From Mesorhizobium sp. NFR06 (GTDB taxonomy: Bacteria; Pseudomonadota; Alphaproteobacteria; Rhizobiales; Rhizobiaceae): DNA of 64,000 bases. A program made the translations under genes and the position numbers. Below, piece by piece: positions 1 through 12,336 of the stretch. The stretch spans positions 1-64,000 of the forward strand of contig NZ_FOVT01000022.1 of assembly GCF_900115245.1 (NCBI RefSeq), given 5' to 3'. The notes under the pieces were generated by a model. It was not told the origin of the DNA. It saw only the letters and a program-made list of their open reading frames with translations, and ran no database searches. The stretch's first letter is position 1, and every line of letters starts with the position of its first letter.

Positions 1-1
1 A

Positions 2-79
2 TCGGGCGGATGGCCGGGCAACGGCTGGGGGGACAAGAACCACATTCACATCGGCCCTCCCGGCCAAACCGGAAAATAG
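2..79 (+). CDS. C-terminal end of an unidentified protein (truncated by window start)
   Basis: Frame 2 is open from the first base and ends at TAG 77-79. It encodes about 25 residues rich in Gly, Pro and His, with the segment GWGDKNHIHIGPPGQ near the end. Gly/Pro/His tails of this kind are common at the ends of small rhizobial secreted or low-complexity proteins, but the family cannot be told from so short a piece. The gene body lies to the left of the window. The start is not visible and no function is claimed. Confidence 0.5.
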   Translation, partial: SGGWPGNGWGDKNHIHIGPPGQTGK

Positions 80-370
80 TGGTTTTGTTCGACAGCATTT
101 GAAATGCTCGGGCCGCTCGCTCGAGCAGAGGCAACGAAGTCCCCGGCCGTATCCATCTCGGCACTTCCCGACTATGACCCCGCTACCGCCGACATCAGCC
201 GCAACCCGAAATCCCCATAGCCATAGTCCGTGGTCCGCGGGTTCCTGCATGAGAGGCTTCCTACGCCTGCCGACACCCGAAACCCTTCGCCATCGCGGAC
301 AATCAACAATCAGCCCGCAGGTTCTGGAAGCTGCTGTTCGCGAGACTTCCGATATTAAAATGCGTTCTGC
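80..370. other. Intergenic stretch with no convincing gene
   Basis: The open frames here lack ribosome binding sites, have unusual composition for this genome and resemble nothing I know. One minus-strand frame gives short protein-like pieces broken by stops, so the stretch could be decayed coding DNA continuing the remnant at 371-661. Nothing more can be supported. Confidence 0.3.
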
Positions 371-661
371 TCAAGCGGCGGCCACTTCGACCGACACCTT
401 TGACACGTTGTAGAGCGCGTCGTTTGGGATCTGGCCGAGGTCGAGGTCTGGTTGCTTGCTCGCAGGGTGGTACCTATCAGGCGCGCCAAGCTCCCGATGT
501 AAGTTTGCGAAAGACCGGTCCTGTCAAAGCGCTGGATCGGGCTCAAAGGCCGTCATCGTCGGGGGCATAAGCACGATAGAGCGTTTTCTCCCCTCGACCC
601 AAGCTTCGACCACGTCCGACCACTCCCGCATCATGTGGCGGCGCTGGATTTCGCATTCCGC
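371..661 (-). pseudogene. Decayed ORF with in-frame stop, possible recombinase tail
   Basis: Read on the minus strand from 661 this frame is open for about 45 codons (ATG candidates at 634 and 631), meets an in-frame TGA at 524-526, then continues in the same frame to TGA at 371-373. Both halves look protein-like: the first contains RRHMMREWSDVVEAW, the second contains LDLGQIPNDALYNVSK. The first motif loosely recalls the C-terminal tail of P4-type tyrosine integrases, but catalytic residues are absent and the resemblance is from memory only. It begins beside a tandem hairpin region. It may be a fragment of a lost mobile gene, or two unrelated short frames. Confidence 0.3.
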
Positions 662-682
662 TTATTTTCAGCTGGTTATGCT

Positions 683-724
683 GAAAAAAGTACCGTCACT
701 AGCCCTATGGATAGTGACGGTACT
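683..724 (-). terminator. Rho-independent terminator downstream of guaA
   Basis: A perfect 13-bp inverted repeat (arms 689-701 and 712-724, 10-nt loop) reads on the minus strand as a stem followed directly by a run of T residues. It lies about 165 bp past the guaA stop. A second hairpin (arms TTTTCAGC 665-672 and GCTGAAAA 680-687) abuts it and could stop transcription coming the other way. Confidence 0.7.
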
Positions 725-890
725 GTCGAAAATTCCCGTTGGCAATATGTCGGAGGGCCGGCAAGCGGTCCGGCAAAGCCAAACCATGCATGCCGATAGC
801 CACCGAAGGTTGGCGGCAAAAAATATTTTTGATTTCAGTATCTTAGATCGAGCTACGGCGTGAATTCGGCGGCGTTCGGATAGGCCGGAA

Positions 891-2471
<1,581 letters not shown>

Positions 2472-2527
2472 GGCGAGCCTTTAGAGAAAGAAACGAGTCG
2501 GCGCAATGGGTTGCGCGATCGCGCCGT

Positions 2528-3010
2528 TCACTTCGTTTCCGGTGCTTCTTGCGATCCGTCGGCCGGCCCGGCGTCAAGCGAGCGCAAGGCGTCCATCAGC
2601 GCGGCGAACCTGTGCCGGCCAATGCGGCTAACGTAGTCGTGTTCGATCTGAAGCTTGACGCGGTCGCCGTCGCGCAAGGCATCCAGACCCTTGCGCGTAT
2701 AGCGAACGAGCTTGCCGCGCCCGTCCCGCGGATCGGGTAGCCGCTCCAGCACGCCTTCCGCCTCCAACCCGTCGAGCAGTTGCTGAACCGCTTGCTTCGA
2801 GGTCGCCGAGCGCTCGATCAGTGCCGACTGCCGCGTGCCGCCGCGGGGGATATGCCCGAGCAGCCCGGCTCGCGCCTCGGTGAACCAGGCATGGCCGGCA
2901 GCACGCATGGCGGCGCCGAATTCCGCCTGCCAGGCGCGGCTTGCCTGCCATAGCCGCCAGCCGACATGATCGGGCAGCGCTTCGTTTTTTTCGTCAAGCT
3001 CCTTGACCAC
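2528..3010 (-). CDS. MarR-family transcriptional regulator
   Basis: A winged-helix DNA-binding protein of about 160 residues. The helix-turn-helix region SALIERSATSKQAVQQLLDGLEAEG is followed by the wing LPDPRDGRGKLVRYT, the layout of MarR proteins, and the C-terminus is helical as expected for the dimer interface. I place the start at GTG 3010, which has GGAG about 10 bp upstream. A longer frame begins with TTG at 3034, but that codon lies inside a perfect dyad (3030-3044) that looks like the operator, and it has no visible ribosome binding site. The ligand is unknown. guaA lies just downstream on the same strand and a small unknown gene diverges upstream. Confidence 0.8.
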   Translation of the reverse strand: MVKELDEKNEALPDHVGWRLWQASRAWQAEFGAAMRAAGHAWFTEARAGLLGHIPRGGTRQSALIERSATSKQAVQQLLDGLEAEGVLERLPDPRDGRGKLVRYTRKGLDALRDGDRVKLQIEHDYVSRIGRHRFAALMDALRSLDAGPADGSQEAPETK

Positions 3011-3029
3011 TTGATCCGAACTCCATATA

Positions 3030-3044
3030 GTCAAGATACTTGAC
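3030..3044. promoter_or_regulatory. Dyad operator at the MarR-like gene promoter
   Basis: GTCAAG and CTTGAC form a perfect inverted repeat separated by ATA. It sits directly upstream of the preferred GTG start and in the divergent intergenic region. Autoregulation through a short dyad is normal for MarR proteins, so it is probably the binding site of the adjacent regulator. Confidence 0.5.
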
Positions 3045-3198
3045 GATAGTCACGCCGTCGAGACATTTTCAAAACGTTGGAGCGGTTCAGCTTTTCACAG
3101 AATCGCCGATCCGCTCCAAGTATTTGTTTTCACGCAATCCCGGACGGAAAACCGTTAGGCACGTTTTCTCGAATCGCTCTGACCCGTGGACAGGAACA

Positions 3199-3525
3199 AT
3201 GACGATACTGAACAAGGACATGCTGGCCATTATCATGATCGGCACCACGCATGTCATCGACATGGGCGGCAAGTACGCCTTCATCCACTACGAAACCGAT
3301 GATCGAGCGCACTTGCTCTTACCGGACGGCACGCGCTTCCACGGGCTTTGGGCGCTGCTCGAGGATGGCTACAAAGTCGAATGGAAAGATGGCCCCACCG
3401 GCTCCTGGAAGCTCAATCACACGCCGGGAGCAATCGACTATGTCGATGCGACCGGCGCCACCCGCGGACGCATTTCGCGCATCGAGTTCGGCGATTTCGG
3501 CGATCCGCAGCGCCTGGCTGCCTGA
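3199..3525 (+). CDS. Hypothetical protein, about 108 residues
   Basis: I do not recognise this family. The product starts MTILNKDMLAIIMIGTTHVI and is acidic and rich in aromatic residues (FHGLWALLEDGYKVEWKDG), reading like a small soluble beta-rich protein; there is no signal peptide. I chose ATG 3199, preceded by CAGGA, over an upstream in-frame ATG at 3040. The extra residues of the longer frame look non-coding and would overlap the operator region. It is divergent from the MarR-like gene and could be its target, but nothing in the sequence proves that. Confidence 0.6.
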   Translation: MTILNKDMLAIIMIGTTHVIDMGGKYAFIHYETDDRAHLLLPDGTRFHGLWALLEDGYKVEWKDGPTGSWKLNHTPGAIDYVDATGATRGRISRIEFGDFGDPQRLAA

Positions 3526-3537
3526 CCGGGGAGGCGA

Positions 3538-4173
3538 TCAGGCACCAAGCAAGCCGTCGCCGATCGCCCGTTCCAGCAAGCCGACCGCAGCGGCCAGCTT
3601 CTCGTCGATGACATGCAGATATTCGGTCCAGTCGTTGACGTGCCTGAGATCGGCGGCGCCGTCGGAAATGCCGCGCAGGCCGATCAGCGGCACGCCGAAC
3701 AACTGGCAGGCGCGCAGGCAGGCGAAGGTCTCCATATCGACCATGTCGGCGTCGATGGCGTCATAGGCGGCGCCGGAAATGATCGCGCCGCCGGTCGAGA
3801 GCGTGGCGGTCTTGACGCCTGGAATGACGAAGGGCAGCGGCACCGTCACCGGCAGGTCGAGGAAAGGCGTCGCGCCCTTCTCGAAACCGAGCGGCGAAGC
3901 GTCGATGTCGCGATAGCCCACGGACACGGCCTGGTAGATTTCGGTCTGTTCCAGCTTGCGGCTGCCGGCCGAGCCCAGCGAAACGACCAAGTCCGGGAGC
4001 GATGCCTCGGCCTTCAAGGCCGCGAGCTCGGCGGCCAACCTGACGCCGGCCTCGACCGGACCGACGCCGGTCATCAACGGCGTGAACAGGTTTTTGAGGT
4101 GGGGGCCATATTCGGCCTCCGCCGCCATGACGAAGAGAACGGATTTCTCGCCTATCCGCGCAGCCGTCGCCAT
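3538..4173 (-). CDS. mtnN: MTA/SAH nucleosidase-type phosphorylase
   Basis: A member of the PNP/UDP phosphorylase superfamily, most like 5'-methylthioadenosine/S-adenosylhomocysteine nucleosidase, which removes adenine from these by-products of methylation and polyamine synthesis. The 211-residue product shows TGVGPVEAG near the N-terminus, VVSLGSAGS as the strand before the active site, and VDMETFA, the conserved Met-Glu that contacts the ribose. RGISDGAAD follows, supplying the base-binding Asp. The length is slightly short for the family. It starts 3 bp after the stop of the thioesterase gene, so the two form an operon. Exact substrate preference (MTA, SAH or another nucleoside) is inferred. 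Confidence 0.78.
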   Translation of the reverse strand: MATAARIGEKSVLFVMAAEAEYGPHLKNLFTPLMTGVGPVEAGVRLAAELAALKAEASLPDLVVSLGSAGSRKLEQTEIYQAVSVGYRDIDASPLGFEKGATPFLDLPVTVPLPFVIPGVKTATLSTGGAIISGAAYDAIDADMVDMETFACLRACQLFGVPLIGLRGISDGAADLRHVNDWTEYLHVIDEKLAAAVGLLERAIGDGLLGA

Positions 4174-4176
4174 GGC

Positions 4177-4653
4177 TTACTCCTCGATCCCGTCGCGCCC
4201 CATCACCGTCATCATTGTGCCGGTCATGGTGGCGATCAGCTTGGCCTCGCCGTCGGCGGCGAAGGCGTATGCCTGGCCGTCGGCGACGATGATGGTGCGG
4301 CCGGGCTTTGTCACCGAGCCGCGGAACAGGAAGCGTTCACCCCTGCCCGGCGCCAGCAGGTTGACCTTGAACTCGATGGTCAGCACGCTGGAATTCTGCG
4401 GCAACAGCGAAAAGGCCGCGTAGCCGCAGGCCGAGTCCAGCGCGGTCGAGATGACGCCGGCATGCAGGAACCCATGCTGCTGGGTGAGCTCTGGCGCATA
4501 AGGCATCTCGATCTCGATGATGCCGGGCGTCACCAGCGTCAGTTCGGCGCCGATCGTCGCCATTGCCTTCTGCCGCGCAAAGGAGCCCCTGACGCGTTCC
4601 TCGAAATCGGGAGCGGGTACGATCTTGGCTGCTGCCATGGCGCTTCGCCTCAC
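4177..4653 (-). CDS. PaaI-type hotdog thioesterase
   Basis: A 158-residue single hotdog-fold protein. The segment QQHGFLHAGVISTALDSACGYAA matches the PaaI/YbgC-like thioesterase active-site region (HGG/HAG motif followed by the catalytic acid on the long helix). Such enzymes hydrolyse acyl- or aryl-CoA esters in the cytosol; the acyl group cannot be told from sequence. It is the first gene of a two-gene minus-strand unit, only 3 bp before the MTA/SAH nucleosidase start. Why the two are paired is not obvious. Confidence 0.82.
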   Translation of the reverse strand: MRRSAMAAAKIVPAPDFEERVRGSFARQKAMATIGAELTLVTPGIIEIEMPYAPELTQQHGFLHAGVISTALDSACGYAAFSLLPQNSSVLTIEFKVNLLAPGRGERFLFRGSVTKPGRTIIVADGQAYAFAADGEAKLIATMTGTMMTVMGRDGIEE

Positions 4654-4733
4654 ATTTGCTGGCGAAGCTTATTGCAGAGCCAGGCAGGACAGGCAATCTT
4701 TTATGTTGCAGTGCAGCAAAGGGCCGGCCGTCC

Positions 4734-6023
4734 TCAAGCAGTCCTGCGCAAGGCGTGGAAATAGAAACCGTCGGTGCCGCTGAGCGCCGGCGACAGCGAG
4801 ATGCCGCCGGTGCCGGCAATACGCGCGGCACCTTCATGGCCGGGGAAGCGACCGTGCCAGAGCTGGCGATGGTCGACCGGCGCAAAGCCGCCATGGCGCT
4901 CGCGGAAAGCCGCGACCTGCTCCCCGTTTTCGGCATCGAACACCGAGCAGGTGACGTAGACCAGCAAGCCACCCGGTTTGACGAAGGCCTGGGCCGTGTC
5001 GAGGATCGCCTGCTGCTCAGCCCTGCGGGCTTCGAGCTGCCTGTCCGTCAACCGCCATTTGGCGTCGGGCCGCCGCCGCCAGGTGCCGCTGCCGGTGCAG
5101 GGCGCGTCGATCAGCACGATGTCCATATGCGCGGTGAGCGGCGCCAGCTCCGTCGGCTTGCTGAGAACCTGGACGTTGCGGTTGTGCGAGCGGCGGATAC
5201 GCTCGAAGATCGGCGCCAGGCGCACCTTCTCCGCGTCATGGGCAAAGAGCTGGCCTGTGTTGCCCATCTCGGCCGACAGCGCCAGCGTCTTGCCGCCGGC
5301 GCCGGCGCAATAGTCGAGCACCTGCATGCCAGGCTCAGCGCCGGCGAGCGCGGCGGCAAGCTGCGAGCCCTCGTCCTGCACTTCGAACCAGCCTTTCTGG
5401 AAGGCCGGCTCGGCCTGCACGTTCGGGTGCCGGCCGTCGCCGTCGATCGGCGGGATGCGGATGCCGTGCGGCGCGATTGCCGCGGGCGCGGCACCCGTGC
5501 CCAGCAGCTCGGCCAGCACCTTGGCGCGATCGGCCTGGAGCGTGTTGACCCTGAGATCGAGCGGCGGCCGCCGCGCCAGAGCAGCACCTTCCTCGACCCA
5601 GGCGTCGCCATAGGTCTGTTCGAGCAGCGGCGCGCACCAGTCCGGGACATCCGCCCGCACGGCGTCGGGCGCATCGTCAAGCCTGCGTCCGGCCGCCGCA
5701 TTCAGCTCGGCTGCGCTGAGCAGCGGCGGCGCGAATTTGTCGCCATCGAGCGCCTCATTCAGCGACCGCGCCGTCTGCCCCCATTCGAGCAGCAGCGCGC
5801 CGAAGCCGATGGCGCGCGGCGTGTCCTCGCCGAACAGCCAGCCGGCCGAGCGTTTGCGGCGCAGCGCATCATAGACGATGTTGCCGATGGCGGCACGGTC
5901 GCCGCCGCCGGCGAAGCGGTGCGACAGGCCCCAATCGCGCAAGGCGTCGGCCACCGGCCGGTGACGCCGGCCAATGTCTTCCAGAACCTCGATGGCCGCC
6001 GCTAACCTTCCGCCCAGTCGCAT
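4734..6023 (-). CDS. rsmB: RsmB-family 16S rRNA (cytosine-C5) methyltransferase
   Basis: A SAM-dependent RNA m5C methyltransferase of the RsmB/Fmu/NOP2 group, 429 residues. The N-terminal NusB-like region (DALRDWGLSHRFAGGGDRAAIGNIVYDALR) precedes the Rossmann catalytic domain. The latter shows YCAGAGGKTLALS (SAM site), LIDAPCTGSGTWRRRPDAKW (motif IV with a conserved Pro-Cys) and VYVTCSVFDAEN (motif VI with the nucleophilic Cys). Modification of 16S rRNA is inferred from the family. It lies on the minus strand, separate from its neighbours. Confidence 0.9.
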   Translation of the reverse strand: MRLGGRLAAAIEVLEDIGRRHRPVADALRDWGLSHRFAGGGDRAAIGNIVYDALRRKRSAGWLFGEDTPRAIGFGALLLEWGQTARSLNEALDGDKFAPPLLSAAELNAAAGRRLDDAPDAVRADVPDWCAPLLEQTYGDAWVEEGAALARRPPLDLRVNTLQADRAKVLAELLGTGAAPAAIAPHGIRIPPIDGDGRHPNVQAEPAFQKGWFEVQDEGSQLAAALAGAEPGMQVLDYCAGAGGKTLALSAEMGNTGQLFAHDAEKVRLAPIFERIRRSHNRNVQVLSKPTELAPLTAHMDIVLIDAPCTGSGTWRRRPDAKWRLTDRQLEARRAEQQAILDTAQAFVKPGGLLVYVTCSVFDAENGEQVAAFRERHGGFAPVDHRQLWHGRFPGHEGAARIAGTGGISLSPALSGTDGFYFHALRRTA

Positions 6024-6352
6024 CCCGTTTTCCGATTGCTCTACAAAATTGGCTCCAGCCCGCTCTTAAAGCGTTTCAGGCCCGGATTGAAAGGGTTCTG
6101 TTCGCATTGCCCGTCAAACCCCGTTTCATACCGGGCGATGTCCCCGAAAGGTTTTTCAAAGCAGGCGACACCGCTTAAAAAAGAGCAAACCGGCCAGAAC
6201 ATGAAAGGTTTCTAATGTTTTGACTGGCGCGTACAAGCAAGCCCGTTGGCTTAAGCTCTCAGCTTTCCAAGTTTTGCCGGCGGGAATACTCTTCCGGCAG
6301 TGATTCGCGGCGCGGGAAACGCGGTTTGGCGGATCCTTACGAGGAGAGGGCA
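6024..6352. other. Intergenic promoter region between rsmB and aqpZ
   Basis: About 330 bp separate the divergent rsmB and aqpZ starts. The stretch is AT-richer than its flanks. It contains an imperfect dyad around 6192-6230 (GCCAGAACAT paired with ATGTTTTGACTGGC, with a bulge), a possible regulatory site for aqpZ. GAGGAGAG just before 6353 is the aqpZ ribosome binding site. No gene is visible. Confidence 0.4.
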
Positions 6353-7030
6353 ATGAAAACCTATCTGGCAGAAGTTCTCGGCACGTTTTTGTTGGTGTTC
6401 ATCGGCACCGCCTCCGTGGTCACGGGCGGGTTCGGCGGCGCGCTGCCGCTCGGGCAGGAAGGCATCGGCCTGGCGTTCGGCATCGGCCTGATCGCCGCGG
6501 CCTATGCGATCGGCCCGATCTCGGGCGCGCATCTCAATCCGGCGGTGACGTTTGGCGTGTTCCTGGCGGGGCGGATGCCGGCCAAGGATGTCGTCCCTTA
6601 CTGGATCGCGCAGATCATCGGCGCCATCATCGCTTCGCTGGCGCTGTGGATCATCGTCTCCGGCCAGGCCGGCGGCCATACCGGCGGCTTCGGCGCCAAT
6701 GGCTGGGACGAAACGAAGTGGGGCATGAGCTCGGCTTTCCTGTGGGAGCTGATCGGCACCTTCACCTTCGTCACCGTGATCCTCGGCGTCACCAACGCCA
6801 AGCACACCACCGCCTTCGCCGGCCTGGTCATCGGCCTGACGCTTGCCGGGATTCACTTCGCCATGATCCCGGTGACCGGCACATCGGTCAATCCGGCGCG
6901 CTCGATCGGCCCGGCGCTGTTTTCGGGCGGCGCGGCGCTCGGCCAGCTCTGGCTGTTCATCGTCGCGCCGCTGATCGGCGGCGCGATCGCCGGCGTCGTC
7001 GCCAAGGCGGGCGTGTTCGAAAAGGACTGA
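6353..7030 (+). CDS. aqpZ: Aquaporin Z-type water channel
   Basis: A 225-residue integral inner-membrane protein of the MIP family, with six predicted membrane spans and two NPA half-helices: HLNPAVTFG and SVNPARSIG. The Arg after the second NPA is the selectivity-filter Arg of water-specific aquaporins, and the loops are short as in AqpZ rather than in glycerol facilitators. The start ATG 6353 follows GAGGAGAGGG, a strong ribosome binding site; the longer frame from 6326 would add nine residues ahead of a normal AqpZ N-terminus (MKTYLAEVLGTFLLVF) and is not needed. A bidirectional terminator separates it from katG. Confidence 0.95.
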   Translation: MKTYLAEVLGTFLLVFIGTASVVTGGFGGALPLGQEGIGLAFGIGLIAAAYAIGPISGAHLNPAVTFGVFLAGRMPAKDVVPYWIAQIIGAIIASLALWIIVSGQAGGHTGGFGANGWDETKWGMSSAFLWELIGTFTFVTVILGVTNAKHTTAFAGLVIGLTLAGIHFAMIPVTGTSVNPARSIGPALFSGGAALGQLWLFIVAPLIGGAIAGVVAKAGVFEKD

Positions 7031-7053
7031 TCGGTCCCGCAGGATTGAACCAG

Positions 7054-7085
7054 AAAAGGCGCGAGGCAAAGCCCCGCGCCTTTTT
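7054..7085. terminator. Bidirectional terminator between aqpZ and katG
   Basis: AAAAGGCGCG pairs with CGCGCCTTTT around a short loop, with a T-run on both strands. It lies between the convergent ends of aqpZ and katG and can serve both. Confidence 0.85.
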
Positions 7086-7102
7086 AGTGGGAGGATAAGA
7101 CC

Positions 7103-10387
<3,285 letters not shown>

Positions 10388-10442
10388 ACAGCTTTCCACG
10401 CCCACTCCATCCCCGCGCCCAATGGCCGGCCGCAACCGCGTT

Positions 10443-11546
10443 TCACGGCACAAATATCAGAAACACATAGGCGAGAAACACCACGACATGAACCATGCCG
10501 GTCAGGAACGTCGTTCTTTCCGTGCTGAAGCTCACGCTGCAAATGAAAAGCGCCAGCACCAGAAGCACCGCATCGGTCGCCGGCAGCCCCAGGGTCAACC
10601 CTCTGCCCGTCAGCAGGCTGGCGGCCGCGACCGCCGGTATTGTCAGACCGATCGTGGCGCAGGCCGAACCCATCGCAACGTTCAAGCTGCGCTGCAGCTC
10701 ATTGTTGAGTGAGGCGCGAACCGCCGAAATCGCCTCCGGCATCAAAACCAGCCCGGCGATCAACGCCCCCACGATGCTGTCGGCCTGGGTCACCTGGTAG
10801 GCAGCCAGCGTATCTTCGACACCCGCGGCGACCTGCTCGGCGAGCATGACAATTCCGATCAGCCCGCATAACAGCAGCAAGGCGCTGACAGATACGCTTT
10901 CGGGAGGAACGGTTCGCGTTGAAACGTCGTGTCCGTGTTCCTGGACGAAGTCCTCCCGGTGCCGGACGGTCTGGGCGAACACGAAACTTGCATAGAGCAG
11001 CACTGAAAGGGCGCTTACAAAACCAAGCTGAGCTGCCGAAAACGTGCCGGGATCCGTGGCTTGGGTGTAGGTCGGAAGGATAAGCGTCATCACGGCCAGC
11101 GCGATCAGAACCGCCAGGTAAGCGCTGGTCCCTTGCCGAACGATCGCCTGCTTGCGATGAAGCCAGCCGCCAAGCGTGAGACAGGTGCCGACAACGCCGG
11201 TGGAGGTAATCATTACCGTCGAGAAAACGGACTCGCGGGCCAGTGTCGGGTTGTTTTCTCCATGCAGCATCATGGAGACGATGATCGACACTTCAATCGC
11301 CGTCACCGCAAAAGTCAGCACCAAAGTTCCGTAGGGCTCCCCCACGCGCCGGGCGAGTGCCTCGGCGTGGTCGAGCACCACGAATATGGTGGTGAACATG
11401 ATGGCGCCCGACAGCGCTCCGACAGGTATCCTGACGTTCAGCGATCCTTCGTCGACCGAAACGCCGCTGGCCCTGACCGCGAGAGCCATCGCCAGCGCGG
11501 CCAACGGCATCGTGTAGGAAGTCACCGACCGCCCGTAACCAGTCAT
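10443..11546 (-). CDS. chaA: ChaA-type calcium (sodium, potassium)/proton antiporter
   Basis: A polytopic membrane protein of 367 residues with about eleven hydrophobic segments, of the CaCA cation/proton exchanger superfamily. Two alpha-repeat signatures are visible: EPYGTLVLTFAVTAIEVS in the first half and NVAMGSACATIGLTIP in the second, with the conserved acidic residues (Glu in AIEVS; Glu in LMPEAISA) needed for cation exchange. The central loop holds charged residues and two His (HREDFVQEHGHD). It faces the end of oxyR and lies about 90 bp downstream of the poly-gamma-glutamate hydrolase-like gene on the same strand. Ion preference cannot be told from sequence. Confidence 0.82.
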   Translation of the reverse strand: MTGYGRSVTSYTMPLAALAMALAVRASGVSVDEGSLNVRIPVGALSGAIMFTTIFVVLDHAEALARRVGEPYGTLVLTFAVTAIEVSIIVSMMLHGENNPTLARESVFSTVMITSTGVVGTCLTLGGWLHRKQAIVRQGTSAYLAVLIALAVMTLILPTYTQATDPGTFSAAQLGFVSALSVLLYASFVFAQTVRHREDFVQEHGHDVSTRTVPPESVSVSALLLLCGLIGIVMLAEQVAAGVEDTLAAYQVTQADSIVGALIAGLVLMPEAISAVRASLNNELQRSLNVAMGSACATIGLTIPAVAAASLLTGRGLTLGLPATDAVLLVLALFICSVSFSTERTTFLTGMVHVVVFLAYVFLIFVP

Positions 11547-11633
11547 TCAAGTCCCCCACGCATTTGCGCTAACTTAGCGGAAAAGCGCGTGGGGAGCACC
11601 TCTCACGGGCATCTTTGCTGCCAAGCGCGCCGT

Positions 11634-12257
11634 TCAAAACATGATTGAGGACTGGGCACCATTTTTGGCGTCGAATGTCTCGATGGCCTTGCGAACCGCC
11701 ATGCAGAATTTTTCCAGAAGTTCGGGCTCGTTCCCCAGCCGGCGGCGCAGCGAGAAGGGCACTTCCAGTTGCGCTCCTTTCCCCGTCAGCCCCCGGTTGA
11801 CGATGTTCGAATCCTGGATACCCGGAAACGGATGGTTATCGTTATTTGTCTGGAAGCCGGCCTCCTGCAAACGCCAGACTATTTCTGAAATCAGCATCAC
11901 GTCCTTGCCGCCCATGTAGACTGTCGAAGGATCGTCTCGATCCTGACGGCCGTGGATAGCGACGACCGTGGCCTTCGTCCGCAACAATTCCAGCGCGGAT
12001 TCCTCGTCAAAGTTCCTGGATGTTATGTGCAGCTCTCGGTTGCTTTGCGGCATGAGCCCTTCAAAGCAATACATATCGAGATCGCGTCCTGCTATCGTTT
12101 CGGCGATCAGCGAGGTGCGGGGTTCGATTTTCCCGCCATGCGGAGCCATGACGATCGCATTGCCGGTTCGCGCTCCACGCCGGACGACTATGCGATAATC
12201 TATGTTTTCGGCTTTGGCGGTCTTCAGCGCCGCGAAGTTTGGAAACTCGTTATCCAT
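11634..12257 (-). CDS. Poly-gamma-glutamate hydrolase family protein
   Basis: A 207-residue protein of the DUF867/YjqB/PghP family, zinc-dependent hydrolases related to carboxypeptidases that cut gamma-glutamyl bonds. Visible family motifs are VMAPHGGKIEPRTS near residue 37 (His and Glu expected to bind zinc), YCFEG, LHITSRNFDEE and VVAIHGRQD (second metal/catalytic His). I see no signal peptide, so it is probably cytosolic. Phage members degrade host capsule; chromosomal members of bacteria are uncharacterised. Its neighbour downstream is a cation/proton antiporter. Confidence 0.75.
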   Translation of the reverse strand: MDNEFPNFAALKTAKAENIDYRIVVRRGARTGNAIVMAPHGGKIEPRTSLIAETIAGRDLDMYCFEGLMPQSNRELHITSRNFDEESALELLRTKATVVAIHGRQDRDDPSTVYMGGKDVMLISEIVWRLQEAGFQTNNDNHPFPGIQDSNIVNRGLTGKGAQLEVPFSLRRRLGNEPELLEKFCMAVRKAIETFDAKNGAQSSIMF

Positions 12258-12336
12258 GACCTATCCAGAAATGCACGAAGAGCGCTGCCCCCTCTGGCGC
12301 ATTTCAAAACCGTGAATATTTCGGGTCGATCCCGCT

